A DNA stretch of 64,000 bases from Atherix ibis (taxonomy: Eukaryota > Arthropoda > Insecta > Diptera > Athericidae): contig OY282606.1 in the NCBI GenBank assembly GCA_958298945.1, positions 95,239,696 to 95,303,695 on the forward strand, read 5' to 3'. The translations under genes and the position numbers were made by a program. How positions within the stretch are numbered: position 1 is the stretch's first letter; every line of letters begins with the position of its first letter. Under the pieces are notes generated by a model that was given only the letters and a program-made list of their open reading frames with translations, was not told the origin of the DNA and made no database searches. Positions 35,935 through 46,480 of the stretch are shown here, piece after piece.

Positions 35935-36460
35935 TTTTTTATAAGTTTCCAATTGTATGTGTAGTATACACGGCAAACCCGCGTACCTGAGCTGGCTTAG
36001 CGGTGCCTAGGAATTTACAAGATTCCTTACCGTAGCTCAATGAGCGGAGTACAAACCAAAGTACTCTTAAAACAAAAATAGGTACTACGGGAATCGGGGT
36101 GCCCCATGGTGTTAAAACACACTGTGCCCGATAATGGTGAGGCGCCTTAGGCAGCAACGTAGTGGCTGTGGTTGAAACCCATATCGCGGGTACGATCTCC
36201 GGATCGCAGGTGGGAGGTAACTGGCAAATGTAGCAATGCATTACAATTATCTCGGGCGTTGTCACTGCTTATGACAGCAGAGGTTTAGATAGTCCTCGCC
36301 ACCAGCAGTTGGAGTAGTCAGCTTGTAACTGACTACTGACTGCTAACTATCATTTATGGTAGTGCGCTGATTGAGCGTATCTCAATCCCAATGGTCGTGG
36401 GCGACCGGTGTTATCTTGTCTTAAGATGCGGCATAGCACCATTAAATATATAGAGACTTC
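35935..36460. other. GC-rich block of unknown, probably repetitive origin
   Basis: About 525 bp whose GC content is far above the surroundings, directly next to mariner copy D. It contains an A-box-like tagctcaatgagcgg (about 36033) and ggttgaaaccc (about 36168), but the spacing is too wide for a tRNA. A 108-codon minus-strand frame (36265-35939) resembles nothing I recognise. Sharp edges suggest an inserted element such as a SINE or LINE untranslated region. Confidence 0.4.
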
Positions 36461-37955
36461 TGTATGTGCAGTAATTTTTTTCAAATATAATATTTCCTAT
36501 TCAATTAATACTTCTTATTATCAAGCCAAAATATGAAGTTATTTGCTAAAATATTAAATAATTTGTAACAAAATCGATCATTGAAAATATATTATAAAAT
36601 AATAAAAAATTATTTCACATAATTTTAAGAAATTAAGTAACAATGACTAAATTATCAAATGTCTTAATACAAAAAAAATTCTTATCAACAAAAATATTGA
36701 TATCAATTACATTAATTGTAGACGATTTCGTTTTTATTTATATTTCGATTGAGAAAAAAATAATGATTTTGAATGTTTTTATATTGAATTGAAATGGGTT
36801 TTTTATGATTTACTAAAAACAAAACAAAAATATAATATTGTATTGTACTTACCTAGACAATCCTACATAGGTAAACTATATAAATGTCTAATCAAAGGCC
36901 ATCAATAAAATTGTTTGCAAAAAGTCATATTTACTTGGAAAATTTTTATTCATCTGATAAAAATCCGTGTGTCTGAATCATGGCGTTTCACTTTTGGACA
37001 TACCATACAAAAAAAATAAACTCTTTTCTAATCAATCATTTATTATTTTTGTATTGTTATTGTCATTATTAAGTATTACGAATTGAAGTGAACTTTTGTA
37101 CAATTTAATTAATTATTTCACAAATAATTTATATATAATATTTTGTATTTATAAAGAGTGCATGATGAATAATGATGCATCCGTGAATATAATTTAAAAC
37201 ATAAAAAAATTAATGAGTTCTAAAGATTATTCACAAATTAAAATCATATATATTAGATGGAAAAATATCCATCTTATCTTATTGGATTTTTTAAAATGTT
37301 TGTTAAGTTTTTTATTATTTTTTTTTTTTTTATAGAAACAGTCCAGTTTTACGTTACCATTGATAATCAGCATGTTCAATCCAAAGGGGAATAAACCATT
37401 AAAGGTGATTTTGTTTATCAAAAACGATCAATTAACTAACTTATGGGAGGGGGAATGTTATTATTAATAAGTGCCTTTTTCGTAAATGTTTTGATGCGAT
37501 ATGGATTTTTGCTTATTCATTTTTATCTAGAAATGCTATTAAAGTAGAAAGGAAGAAAAAAATATCTAAAAAGAAATAAATTTTAAAATTTTATAATTTC
37601 ATTATGAATTTTGTTGCTATGCGAATTAAATATTATTTATAATATATTTTTATATCATAGTTGTATTGCAAAGTATTTATTTATATAACACATTATTGAA
37701 TTGCATTAGAACTAAGGGTTAAAAAAAATCATTTCGTACATGTCGCCTCTGATTACGAGTATTTATCATATTGAATAAAAATGCATTTTTATCATTTGTA
37801 CGTTTTTTTTTTTTTTTATTATCATATATTATTTGTTTTGTTTGTTAATAATTTTTTTAGGGATTCTTTTTGCATTTCCAATATACATTGGAAAAACTTG
37901 ATATTATTTGCGCCATCTTAAAAATTAGAGTACATTTTTTTTATGTAAAGCATAG
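36461..37955. other. AT-rich intronic DNA
   Basis: No gene, RNA or mobile element recognised; oligo-T runs at 37318-37332 and 37804-37818. Confidence 0.4.
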
Positions 37956-37959
37956 AGCC

Positions 37960-38750
37960 TTTTCCAATATAAGCCGCGCACAACTGACATAACACCCTTT
38001 TCGGCTGGTCCAGAGAAAACTTAACGAACGAACCCATTTCTGTATATGCTATAAGTCGTATCAACATTTATTTCCTAAATTTACCTCTTAAAGAATAATT
38101 AAAATGGTGACATTATTAAAAATAAATAAACTTGATACTGACATAAAACATTTCCATCTAAAAATGATTATTATTAAATTTTGTGGAAAGTTATTATTTA
38201 ACTTTATACAAAACTGGTAATACTGCTGCTTTTGGTCAAACTTTTTTTTAAAATCTCAAATTTCTCGCACGGTGGTGCATATACAAGTAATACTCAAATT
38301 GCCATATATAATAGATCTTTTGAACTTAACGTTCTTTAAAAATGAAGCAAGTAAAACCGTTACCGTCAATTCTGAGCGTTGTGACTATTTTCGACTCTTG
38401 TTATGATTTTAACAAAATTGCTCCTTCTCTACAAACTACAAAACAAAAAATATTAAAATTACATGAAAAGTTTGGAGATTTCAATCGGCCTTTATAAATA
38501 TCATTCGATTCGTCGCCATTGAACACAAAAGGCCATATTTACGCAGTCGATCCTCAAACCCTAGTGAATTGAGAAACCAACATTTGCCAAAAATTACCTC
38601 AAAAGGTTCAAATCTTAGAAAAATGTATCAAAACGCTCATTTGACCCATGTTATATTTTATGCATAATGGCGGCAAGCTCAATTTTTTTATAATAAAACA
38701 ATTTTTTTTATAAAATCTAAATTTGAAGCGGTTTTTTTATTTAACTTTAC
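37960..38750 (+). mobile_element. Decayed mariner-like transposase relic
   Basis: Plus-strand pieces recall a DD41D/ITm-type transposase: EASKTVTVNSER at about 38343, then after decay SPLNTKGHIYAVDPQTL (about 38514-38562), and a C-terminal QKVQILEKCIK...NGGKLN pattern. Frames are broken and terminal repeats not located, so edges are approximate. Confidence 0.45.
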
Positions 38751-38751
38751 T

Positions 38752-38812
38752 TTTTAAAGCGTATATTGAATAGCACTTTGTTTAGTGCTATCCAATTTAC
38801 GCTTTAAACATA
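38752..38812. repeat. Imperfect 24-bp hairpin
   Basis: tttaaagcgtatattgaata (gcac) faces its inverted copy after an 8-nt loop; 22 of 24 stem positions match. Probably the end of a foldback element. Confidence 0.7.
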
Positions 38813-38949
38813 CACATTTTCCCAAAATATTAAAAAATTTTATTTCAAATGAAAAATGTTTAAATAAATAAATTTATCGAATTCCCAGCAAATACCTAAA
38901 AATTAATAGGTTGAAGTAACACCAATACAATTAATCAGTTTTTAAAATA

Positions 38950-40080
38950 AAATTACATAATTACTTGGTAAATACTTTCACTCTACACAATACCCTTATA
39001 TATAAGAAGATAAGACGCACTCACAGAAAAATTTATGACGAACTCATAATTCCACTTTCTGTAAGTCCTCATAATAACAGCTCCTATCCTCAAGAAAACT
39101 CTCTCCTGTTTATTATATATCTACATATTCAACACTATTCTTCGTATTACCAATTTTTCCTTACTTTGGAAATTTTTAATTATTAAAATGATACTCAAAC
39201 CAAAAAAAAACAGCAAATTCCCCATTCTCGTATCAGCTTGTTACCAATTTTTGAAAAAATCTTTGAAAAACTCCTCTTAAAACGCCTTGTACCCTATCGT
39301 TGAAGATGCTAAAATTCCCGATCACCGATCGGAACACTCCGTAACCTGACAATGCCATCGTGTTTCCTAGATATATCATATGTATTTAATCGAGTGTGGC
39401 ACCCTGGACTGCCCTCCAAATACTTCTTTTTTTTAAAGCCATATCCCTTCCAACGCCATTTCCAAGTAGCAGTTAATTCTGACCATTCCGAAATAACCCC
39501 TATCACAGCTGGTGTTCCTCAAGGCAGCATTCTTGGTCCAATCCTATACCATATTTATATCTTTGACATACAACTTATTCTAAAACTATAACCGCTATAT
39601 TTGCTGACTAATTTACAAGGTGGAGAGTAAAAATAAATGAGCGGAAAAGTGTACATGTTACCGTCACCCTCTGCAAAGATCCCCCCATCGCAATATACCT
39701 TAATGGCGATATTATTCCATCAAAAGACAAAGCACGCTACTTGGTGGGATTAAACCTAGACAAACGGCTTACTTGTAGTGCTCATACGATGTCAAAAAGA
39801 CGTGAACTTAAGAGACGTTACCGACTACTCCTCTTAGACTACTGGACAACCGATCGAAACTGACACTAAAAAATAAACTTTTAATTAACAACATGATTAT
39901 AAAACCGGTAGATGGGGTTCTATTAAGGCTTCCAATTCCTATCGCATCCAATCCGTTCAATCTAAAATCCTACGAAAAATTGTTGATTGTCCAAACAACA
40001 CCTCTCACCCCCACCCCTCTAGCCATTCTATGTTCATAACAAAGTTATTCGCCGTTAGTTGTAAATAACTAAAAAAATTA
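38950..40080 (+). mobile_element. Jockey-clade LINE reverse transcriptase relic
   Basis: Plus-strand fragments of a non-LTR retrotransposon: LLPIFEKIFEKLLLKRL (about 39238-39290), FLDISYVFNRVWHPGL (39361-39410), TPITAGVPQGSILGPILY (39496-39550), then FAD followed by a stop where the FADD catalytic box should be (39600), WRVKINERKS (about 39622), and a degenerate thumb region to about 40040. An A-rich end (40070-40105) fits a LINE tail. Many frameshifts and stops; clearly dead. 5' part absent. Confidence 0.85.
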
Positions 40081-40203
40081 AAAAAAATAAAATAAAAATT
40101 ACAAAATAGAGCAAAATTATGGAAGATTAAAAAAAACTTCGAAAAGTTCAGCGTTTTCCATATAAAAGGGAAACTTTTCCATTTATTTTTAAATTCTTTT
40201 CAT

Positions 40204-40352
40204 CGAACTATGGACTGATGAGACTACTAAAATAAAATGTTTATTTTTTAAGGCATCTGTGCTTATAGTATCTGCTATTATAATACGTCATAACTATTCT
40301 GACGCATTTATATGAAGATTTTATTTTAGCATTCTCATCAGTCCATAGTTCG
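40204..40352. mobile_element. 149-bp foldback MITE
   Basis: Ends are 35-bp inverted repeats (40204-40238 and 40318-40352; two or three mismatches), beginning cgaactatggactgatgaga, and ttcat occurs directly on both sides (40199-40203, 40353-40357) as a likely target duplication. No coding capacity. Confidence 0.8.
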
Positions 40353-40898
40353 TTCATTCCAGTTCCATTTAGTTTATTTACCAAAACTTTTTTTTTATAT
40401 ATCTATAAGTATTTTACTCATATATGATATGCTCAGAATAAAAGGTATATGGGATATGTAAAAATAAATCTAGGTACATGTATTATTAAACTGATAGGGA
40501 ATCATTTACTTAGTATACTCCTATTATTGATCTATGATTCACTATCTTTCACTTTGGTTATCGATATTATCTATCTCATATCATACTGTACAAAATTGGT
40601 ATCGACAATCAAACCAAGTTTGCTCCGTTAATCATAAATGCTTTTTTAACTCTAGGGGAAAAAAACAAACATTCTATTATGAATAGATATAATTTCATCA
40701 AATATTTAAATACCAAAACCTAAGCTTACGTAAAATTTTGAAGAAAAAAAATGTTTGTGCATTTAAAAAAAAATATTTTCTGTTTGTGCCAGTTTTGTAA
40801 AGTTTGTAGTTTGTTTTAATTTTTGGTGGTTTTAATTAAAAATAAAAATAATAACTTAAATAATATTGAATGATTTTTTTTCTCTTTTCTGTGTATAG

Positions 40899-42396
40899 AT
40901 GTTGAGCTGTCTTGGCCATAGAACTGATGCGGCGATGCGCTCTCGGCAAGCTCAGAAAAAGTCACAAGCTATTCAACGGCAATTTGATAATGCAATAAAA
41001 ATTTTACTTTTGGGGACAGGCGAATCAGGAAAAACGACAATAATTAAACAAATGAAGATACTTCATATAAATGGATTTTCTGCATTGTAATTGAAAGAAA
41101 AAAACAAATTTTTTTCTTAATAACTTTTTTGGGCTGTTTTTTTTTATGTACAGGGAAAAACGAGAAAAAATTAACGAAATTAATTCGAATGTACACGAGT
41201 CAATATATGAATTGGTACGTCAGATGAAAAATCTTAATATATGTTATGATTCCCAAGATAGTCAAGAAAGTGGTGAATATATAGAAAAATTAGGAATTTC
41301 TACACCAGCCATTTTTACAGAGGTAAGATCGGCAAAAAAAAAATTCTAATTTAAATAGTGATTGTTTTGATTTTTGTTTTTGTTTTTTTTTTTGCATAGG
41401 AATATAAGGAACATGTTCTAAATCTTTGGAATGATAGCGGAATCAGAAGTTGCTTCAATAGATCTAATGAATTTCAATTACTTGATAGCGCCAAATAGTA
41501 AGTACACATAATCACTTCCCTCCATTCAATTAGTAGACGAAAATAATAATTTTTTTTATAGTTTCTTGGATAAGTTTGATCTAATTACAAGACCAGATTA
41601 TATTCCAACAACTGAAGACATTTTATACAGTCGAAAAGTAACCACTGGAATACATCAAATTAAATTTTCAATTCACGTAAATATAAATTATTAATTTTGT
41701 TTTTACGAATAAATATAATCTTATATGGGGATGTATTACTATAGTTGCCAAGATCAATGGGAGGGGGGAAACAAGAAATACGAATGTTTGATGTTGGTGG
41801 ACAAAGAGATCAACGGAACAAATGGATTCAAGCGTTCGAGGGTATTCAAGCTGTGCTTTTTATAATATCGTGTGGTGATTTTGATCAGTCACTGCGTGAA
41901 GATCCTAAACAGAATCGGTTACAGGAAGCATTGAATTTATTCAGTAATATTTGGCATAATCGTTTTTTGTCAAGTGCTGGTATTATTGTTTTTCTCAACA
42001 AACAAGATGTTATGCAGCGTAAGATTCATTCGGGTAAATGTATCGGAACCTATTTTCGTGAATACTACGAATATCGTGATAGTATTAAAGAAGGCAACTT
42101 CTTTGATGAATGTGATCAGACAAAACATTTTATTAGACAAAAGTTACATGTAAGAGCAAATTAAAATTTACAAAAGCTACATATCAAATTAGGATCTTAA
42201 TTGTGGATCTTCTTTTTTTTAACAGGACATTACACAAGAGCCACCTAGACGAGCAAGCAAAATTAATGACTATGCAAGGCGAGAATGTTACTATCATTTT
42301 ACAGTAGCCACCGATACAAGCAACATCAAAAAAGTCTTTACTGACGTTCACAATATGATTCTCACAGAAAATCTATCAGTTATTGGATTACTGTGA
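40899..42396 (+). CDS. Galphaf: Heterotrimeric G-protein alpha subunit, fly G-alpha-f type
   Basis: Six coding exons (40899-41086, 41154-41322, 41400-41497, 41562-41676, 41745-42149, 42226-42396), all GT-AG with matching phases, encode 381 residues. GTPase motifs: P-loop GTGESGKTT (39-47), switch [13 protein letters not shown] with the catalytic Arg at 176 and Mg-binding Thr at 179, DVGGQR with catalytic Gln210, NKQD (275-278) and TVAT (351-354). The C-terminal DITQEP...[12 protein letters not shown] resembles G-alpha-s, as fly G-alpha-f (Galpha73B) does. It starts MLSCLGHR: no Gly2, hence no N-myristoylation, but Cys4 could be palmitoylated. It relays signals from 7-TM receptors at the plasma membrane; its receptor is unknown. 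The ATG sits exactly at an acceptor, so a 5' untranslated exon lies upstream. Confidence 0.9.
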
Positions 42397-42823
42397 AATT
42401 AGGATGGAAATTATTTTATTACATATTATTTTTTATTTTGTACATATTCATTATATTTTTCTGTTGTAAAATATAAATAAATAATTGAGATCTGTGATCT
42501 TATATAGCTCAATAAAATTGTAGATTGTATATATATAATAGTGTAATCATAATGTACGACGAGTAATAATAAATGTAATCATAATAATTAATAGGAAATT
42601 AAATATTTTTGTTGTATGGCCCATTTTTGTAGGTGAATTATTTAAAAAAATTTCTATCAAAATAGTTTAAAGTAAACTATTAAAAATTTGGAAAATATAA
42701 AGACATTTGTAAGGTAAATAACCAAAAACTATAGACATTTGTAAGGTTAATAACCAAAAAATCACCTTATTCGAATTGTTAGTAAAAAAATTTAAATTTT
42801 ATCTCCTTATTTGATGTACTATA
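42397..42823. other. Spacer between G-alpha and PNKP
   Basis: 427 bp with the G-alpha 3' UTR (aataaa at about 42476 and 42511) and the upstream region of PNKP. A 27-bp near-duplicate (agacatttgtaaggt...ataaccaaaaa) occurs at about 42699 and 42731. Confidence 0.5.
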
Positions 42824-44437
42824 ATGAAGTTGTCAAAGGGCTGTCGTCTGACACTAGTTTTACTTAGAAAATTCAATTTTAGGCGCAAAGTTTCTAATGT
42901 AGGAATGGATAAATATATTAATACAAATAAAAAAAATGAAAAATGTTTATTGAAAAGTTTAGATCCGAATGTAAAGGATGTCGAATTGTCTGGTAAAAAA
43001 ACTCCTTTAGGTCGATCCGAACTAACAGGCATAATGGATATAAATTGCTCTAGAAATCAAGTAACTCTGAAAGCTGATATGGACCGAAGAGCGGTATTGT
43101 TTAAAGTTTGTGGAAGAAATCCTAGTGGACTGAATGGATTCAGTTGTCAACCGGAAACTGGATGTGTCTGTTACGATGGTGATATAATAGAGCTACTTTA
43201 CGGAAAATATCAGTATCAAGTTTGTTTTCCTTCACAAGATTCATCTGAAATCAAAGAAAATGCGCATACGACCGAGAGCACAACAGATGAAACGAATATT
43301 CACTGGGAAAATATAGATAATGGTGATCTATACATTTTGAATTACAATAATCCTAAGGCATCGAAAAAAATTGCAGGCTACGATTTAGATAATACCATAA
43401 TTTGTACAAAATCCGGTAATGTATTTCCAAAAGATATTGACGATTGGAAAATATTGTGTCCTGAAGTTTTAGATAAATTGAAAAAAGTATACAATAATGG
43501 TTTTAAAATTGTAATATTTACAAATCAAGCTAATATATCTATGGGAAAAACAAAAATATCTGTTTTTCAAGGTAAACTAGAATTGATTGCTCGAAAGTTG
43601 AATGTTCCACTTCAAGCATTTGTATCAACTGGAAAAGGTATTTATAGAAAACCAAGAATTGGCATGTGGACAACCTTAAGGGAGAAAAATGATGGAATTG
43701 TTATTGAAATGAGTGAAAGTTTCTATGTTGGAGATGCTGCTGGCCGTCCAGCTCAGCCGAAACCATTTCCAGTAAAAGCAGATCATTCATGTGCCGATCG
43801 ACTGTTTGCACTTAATCTAAACTTACAGTTTTTTACACCAGAAGAACATTTCAAGAATTTAAAATGCCTCGAATGGAAAAAACCAGATTTTGATCCACGA
43901 ATGAAAATAACAGGATCGCTCTTCGAACCTGCTGATAGTAAAGTACCTGCTGAGAAAATTGAAATTATTATAATGGTGGGATTGCCAGGATGTGGAAAAA
44001 GCAATTTCGCCAATTCGATATTAGAACCCAAAGGATATCGCATAATTAATCGGGACAATATCGGTAATACTCAAAAGTGTTTCACTCTGTGTGAGCAAGC
44101 GATTAAAAATGGAAAAAGTTGTTGTATTGATAATACGAATGTAACTATTGAAGCTAGAAAAAGTTTTATTGAAATTGCCCAAAGAAATGGTGTCGATTGT
44201 CGATGCTTTGTAATGAATGTGGGTTTCGAACAAGTTAAACATAATCTTATATTCCGCGAGCTAACTGATATTAAGCATTCCAAAATCAGCTCCATGACTC
44301 TATTTTCGATGAGGAAAAAATTACAAGAACCTAAATTAGAAGAAGGATTTTCAGCAATTGTTAAAGTTAATTTATTACCAAAATTCAACGCTGATGAGGA
44401 TGAACGTTTATACAAAATGTTTTTAGTTGAGAAATAA
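42824..44437 (+). CDS. Bifunctional polynucleotide phosphatase/kinase (PNKP)
   Basis: DNA end-processing enzyme: removes 3' phosphates and phosphorylates 5' hydroxyls before ligation in strand-break repair. One uninterrupted exon, 537 residues. FHA domain about 45-135 with the GRS...CSRNQV signature (63-80), which binds phosphorylated XRCC-type partners. HAD phosphatase: DLDNT (187-191), IFTNQ (231-235), RKP (275-277), GDAAGR (303-308). Kinase: P-loop GLPGCGKS (386-393), NRDNIG (409-414), IDNTNVT and RCF motifs. The family phosphatase motif is DxDGT; Asn replaces Gly here, with both Asp kept. The first 27 residues before Met28 are basic, without acids, and could be a mitochondrial targeting sequence or untranslated if Met28 is used. 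A transposon starts 124 bp past the stop. Confidence 0.95.
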   Translation: MKLSKGCRLTLVLLRKFNFRRKVSNVGMDKYINTNKKNEKCLLKSLDPNVKDVELSGKKTPLGRSELTGIMDINCSRNQVTLKADMDRRAVLFKVCGRNPSGLNGFSCQPETGCVCYDGDIIELLYGKYQYQVCFPSQDSSEIKENAHTTESTTDETNIHWENIDNGDLYILNYNNPKASKKIAGYDLDNTIICTKSGNVFPKDIDDWKILCPEVLDKLKKVYNNGFKIVIFTNQANISMGKTKISVFQGKLELIARKLNVPLQAFVSTGKGIYRKPRIGMWTTLREKNDGIVIEMSESFYVGDAAGRPAQPKPFPVKADHSCADRLFALNLNLQFFTPEEHFKNLKCLEWKKPDFDPRMKITGSLFEPADSKVPAEKIEIIIMVGLPGCGKSNFANSILEPKGYRIINRDNIGNTQKCFTLCEQAIKNGKSCCIDNTNVTIEARKSFIEIAQRNGVDCRCFVMNVGFEQVKHNLIFRELTDIKHSKISSMTLFSMRKKLQEPKLEEGFSAIVKVNLLPKFNADEDERLYKMFLVEK

Positions 44438-44560
44438 ATAAACTTTATATACTGTTAAAAATTCTTCATTCATTCTTTCATTTGCCTTTTAATAATACTG
44501 CCAGAAGAAATATGCGGACAAAATTTGTAAACAATAATATTTATATAATTGTAGTATATA

Positions 44561-45605
44561 TATAGGGTGGCCCATCTAGCGGTTCCATTTTGAACTACTA
44601 TTTATTTGAAGTACTAGAGTGTTAAATGTCAACACGAATTTACAAATTGTTAGTTGAAAGTCAGAATTTTACGAAATGGTAATCCATACGCTTGAAGAAA
44701 AATGTGAAATATTGAGAACTTACTTCCAAAGTGGTGAGTATTCAACCCAAACTGTGAGAAATTTAAAAAAAAATGAGTAAAGATCGAATGCCATCACGTG
44801 AATTTGTGGGCAAATTCGTGAAGCGAGTTCGCGAAACTGGTTTGTTGGTTGCCAAAGCAACTCGTTCCCGCTCTAAGACAGTGCGTACGACCGAGAATAT
44901 TGCCGCCGTTGCTGAAAATGTCAGTCAGGAATTGAACATTTCTCGCACTACTCTGTTGACAATTTTGCACAAAGACCTCGGTATGAAAGCTTACAAAGTT
45001 CAATTAGTCCAACAGCTAACGCCGCATGACCATCCGATGCGTTTTCGGTTTACCCAATGGGCTCAAGATCAATTGGCCGAAAATGAGCATTTTTACCGAA
45101 AAATCTTCTTTTCGGATGAGGCCCATTTCCACCTCGGTGGGTATGTCAACAAACAAAATTGTCGCATCTGGGGCTCAGAAAATCCATACGACACTATGGA
45201 AAAGCCGAGGCATCAACAACGGGTCACGGTTTGGTGCGGATTTTGGAGTGGAGGCATCATTGGCCCGTTTTTCTTCGAAAACGATGAAGGAGCCGCCGTT
45301 ACGGTCAATGGTGAGCGCTATCGTTGCATACTCAACGAATTTTTGTTTCCAAAAGTTGAAGAGAATGGCATGGACGACATTTGGTTTCAACAGGACGGGG
45401 CCACTTGTCACACAGCCAACGTAACAATCCAACTTTTGGGCACTGCTTTCGAAAACCGAATAATCAGCCGAAATTCGGATGTCAATTGGCCGCCTCGGAG
45501 CTGTGATTTGTGCCCGTTGGATTATTTTCTGTAGGGAGGCGTTAAGGATAAATGTTACGCAATCCATCCAGAGACAATTGCGGATGGATTGCGTCACTGT
45601 TTGGT
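44561..45605 (+). mobile_element. DD41D (rosa-type) mariner, nearly intact but 3' truncated
   Basis: Starts near gggtggcccatctagcggtt (44565). The transposase begins at ATG 44676 (MVIHTLEEKCEILRTYF), shifts frame at an A-run near 44770, and continues open from 44773 to 45531. Catalytic residues: FFSDEAHFHL, WFQQDGATCHT, and RSCDLCPLDYFL; 41 residues separate the second and third Asp (DD41D). A TAG at 45532 stands where Trp (TGG) is expected after DYFL. Soon after, at about 45600, similarity ends and no right TIR is found; a 13-bp hairpin (45557-45569 / 45582-45594) marks the breakpoint. Comparatively young, but inactive. Confidence 0.88.
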
Positions 45606-46470
45606 GAGTTTGCTTTGCTTCAATAAATTGAAAATAATTAAAACTCAGAAATAAAAATGAAAGAATTCAAAATTATTCGAAATTATATAATTAAATTTTA
45701 ATTATTAATTTATATTTAATTTTAAAGGTTTATTTATTTAATTCAATAGTTAATTAATTAATTTAACTAAAAATAATTCGAATTTTTTTATTTAGTAACT
45801 GTACTACAAGAAATTATTGTTCACAAAATTCAAATTATTAACTGTTTTACTTTTCGTTAACTGTCCGGTATGCAGGTTTTTGCAAAATCCGTAATTAAAA
45901 GTGTTTTTTCTTAAATAATAAAAATATAAATGAGTGTGGGAGAAATAGTTTTATAGAGATGTATCCAAATGAACCTTCTAAAGGGGTGGGGGAGGAAGAG
46001 AGCTAATTAATTAGTAAAAAATAAAATTAGTTGGTAACTAAAAACCAAATAAACTAAACTACGACGTCATATGAATTGCCATACTGCAGTGTATGGCAGT
46101 ACACAAAGAAGAAAAGAAACAATAGTCCTGCTTCTATTATTTTCCGCCAATTTCGAATATTTTTCTCAAAATCACTATTTACTGACAAATATTTGTAAAA
46201 AATAAATAAATTTGGAACTTTCTAATATAAATACACTTCTGGTAAATGTATTGATTTATCTACTTGACAATATGGGGCGCTGTTGCGTTACGAAATCGTA
46301 TCATTTTGTGGCTATTAAAAATTTCGCCATCATTTGGGGTGCACGCTCGTTTTTTTTTTTAATTTAAACAAAATAATAATGAAAAAATAATATTTGTTTT
46401 AGCCATTTATGAATTAAGAAGCATTAAAAACGTATAATAAATTGTATGAAAATAGTATGTGTAAAAGACT
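45606..46470. other. Intergenic DNA
   Basis: AT-rich; a segment at about 45835-45900 resembles the one near 17165-17240 (taactgttt...ttaactgt...gcaaaatc), probably shared repeat debris. No gene seen. Confidence 0.35.
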
Positions 46471-46480
46471 CTATAGGCGT

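Noticed and set aside
36033..36180. Possible tRNA or tRNA-derived SINE (A-box and B-box-like words)
   Set aside because: The boxes are over 120 bp apart and no cloverleaf can be drawn; kept only as a possibility in the finding.
35939..36265. 108-codon minus-strand open frame in the GC-rich block
   Set aside because: Open because of high GC; no recognisable protein family and no promoter or splice context.
44071..44415. 114-codon minus-strand open frame
   Set aside because: Antisense shadow of the PNKP kinase domain.
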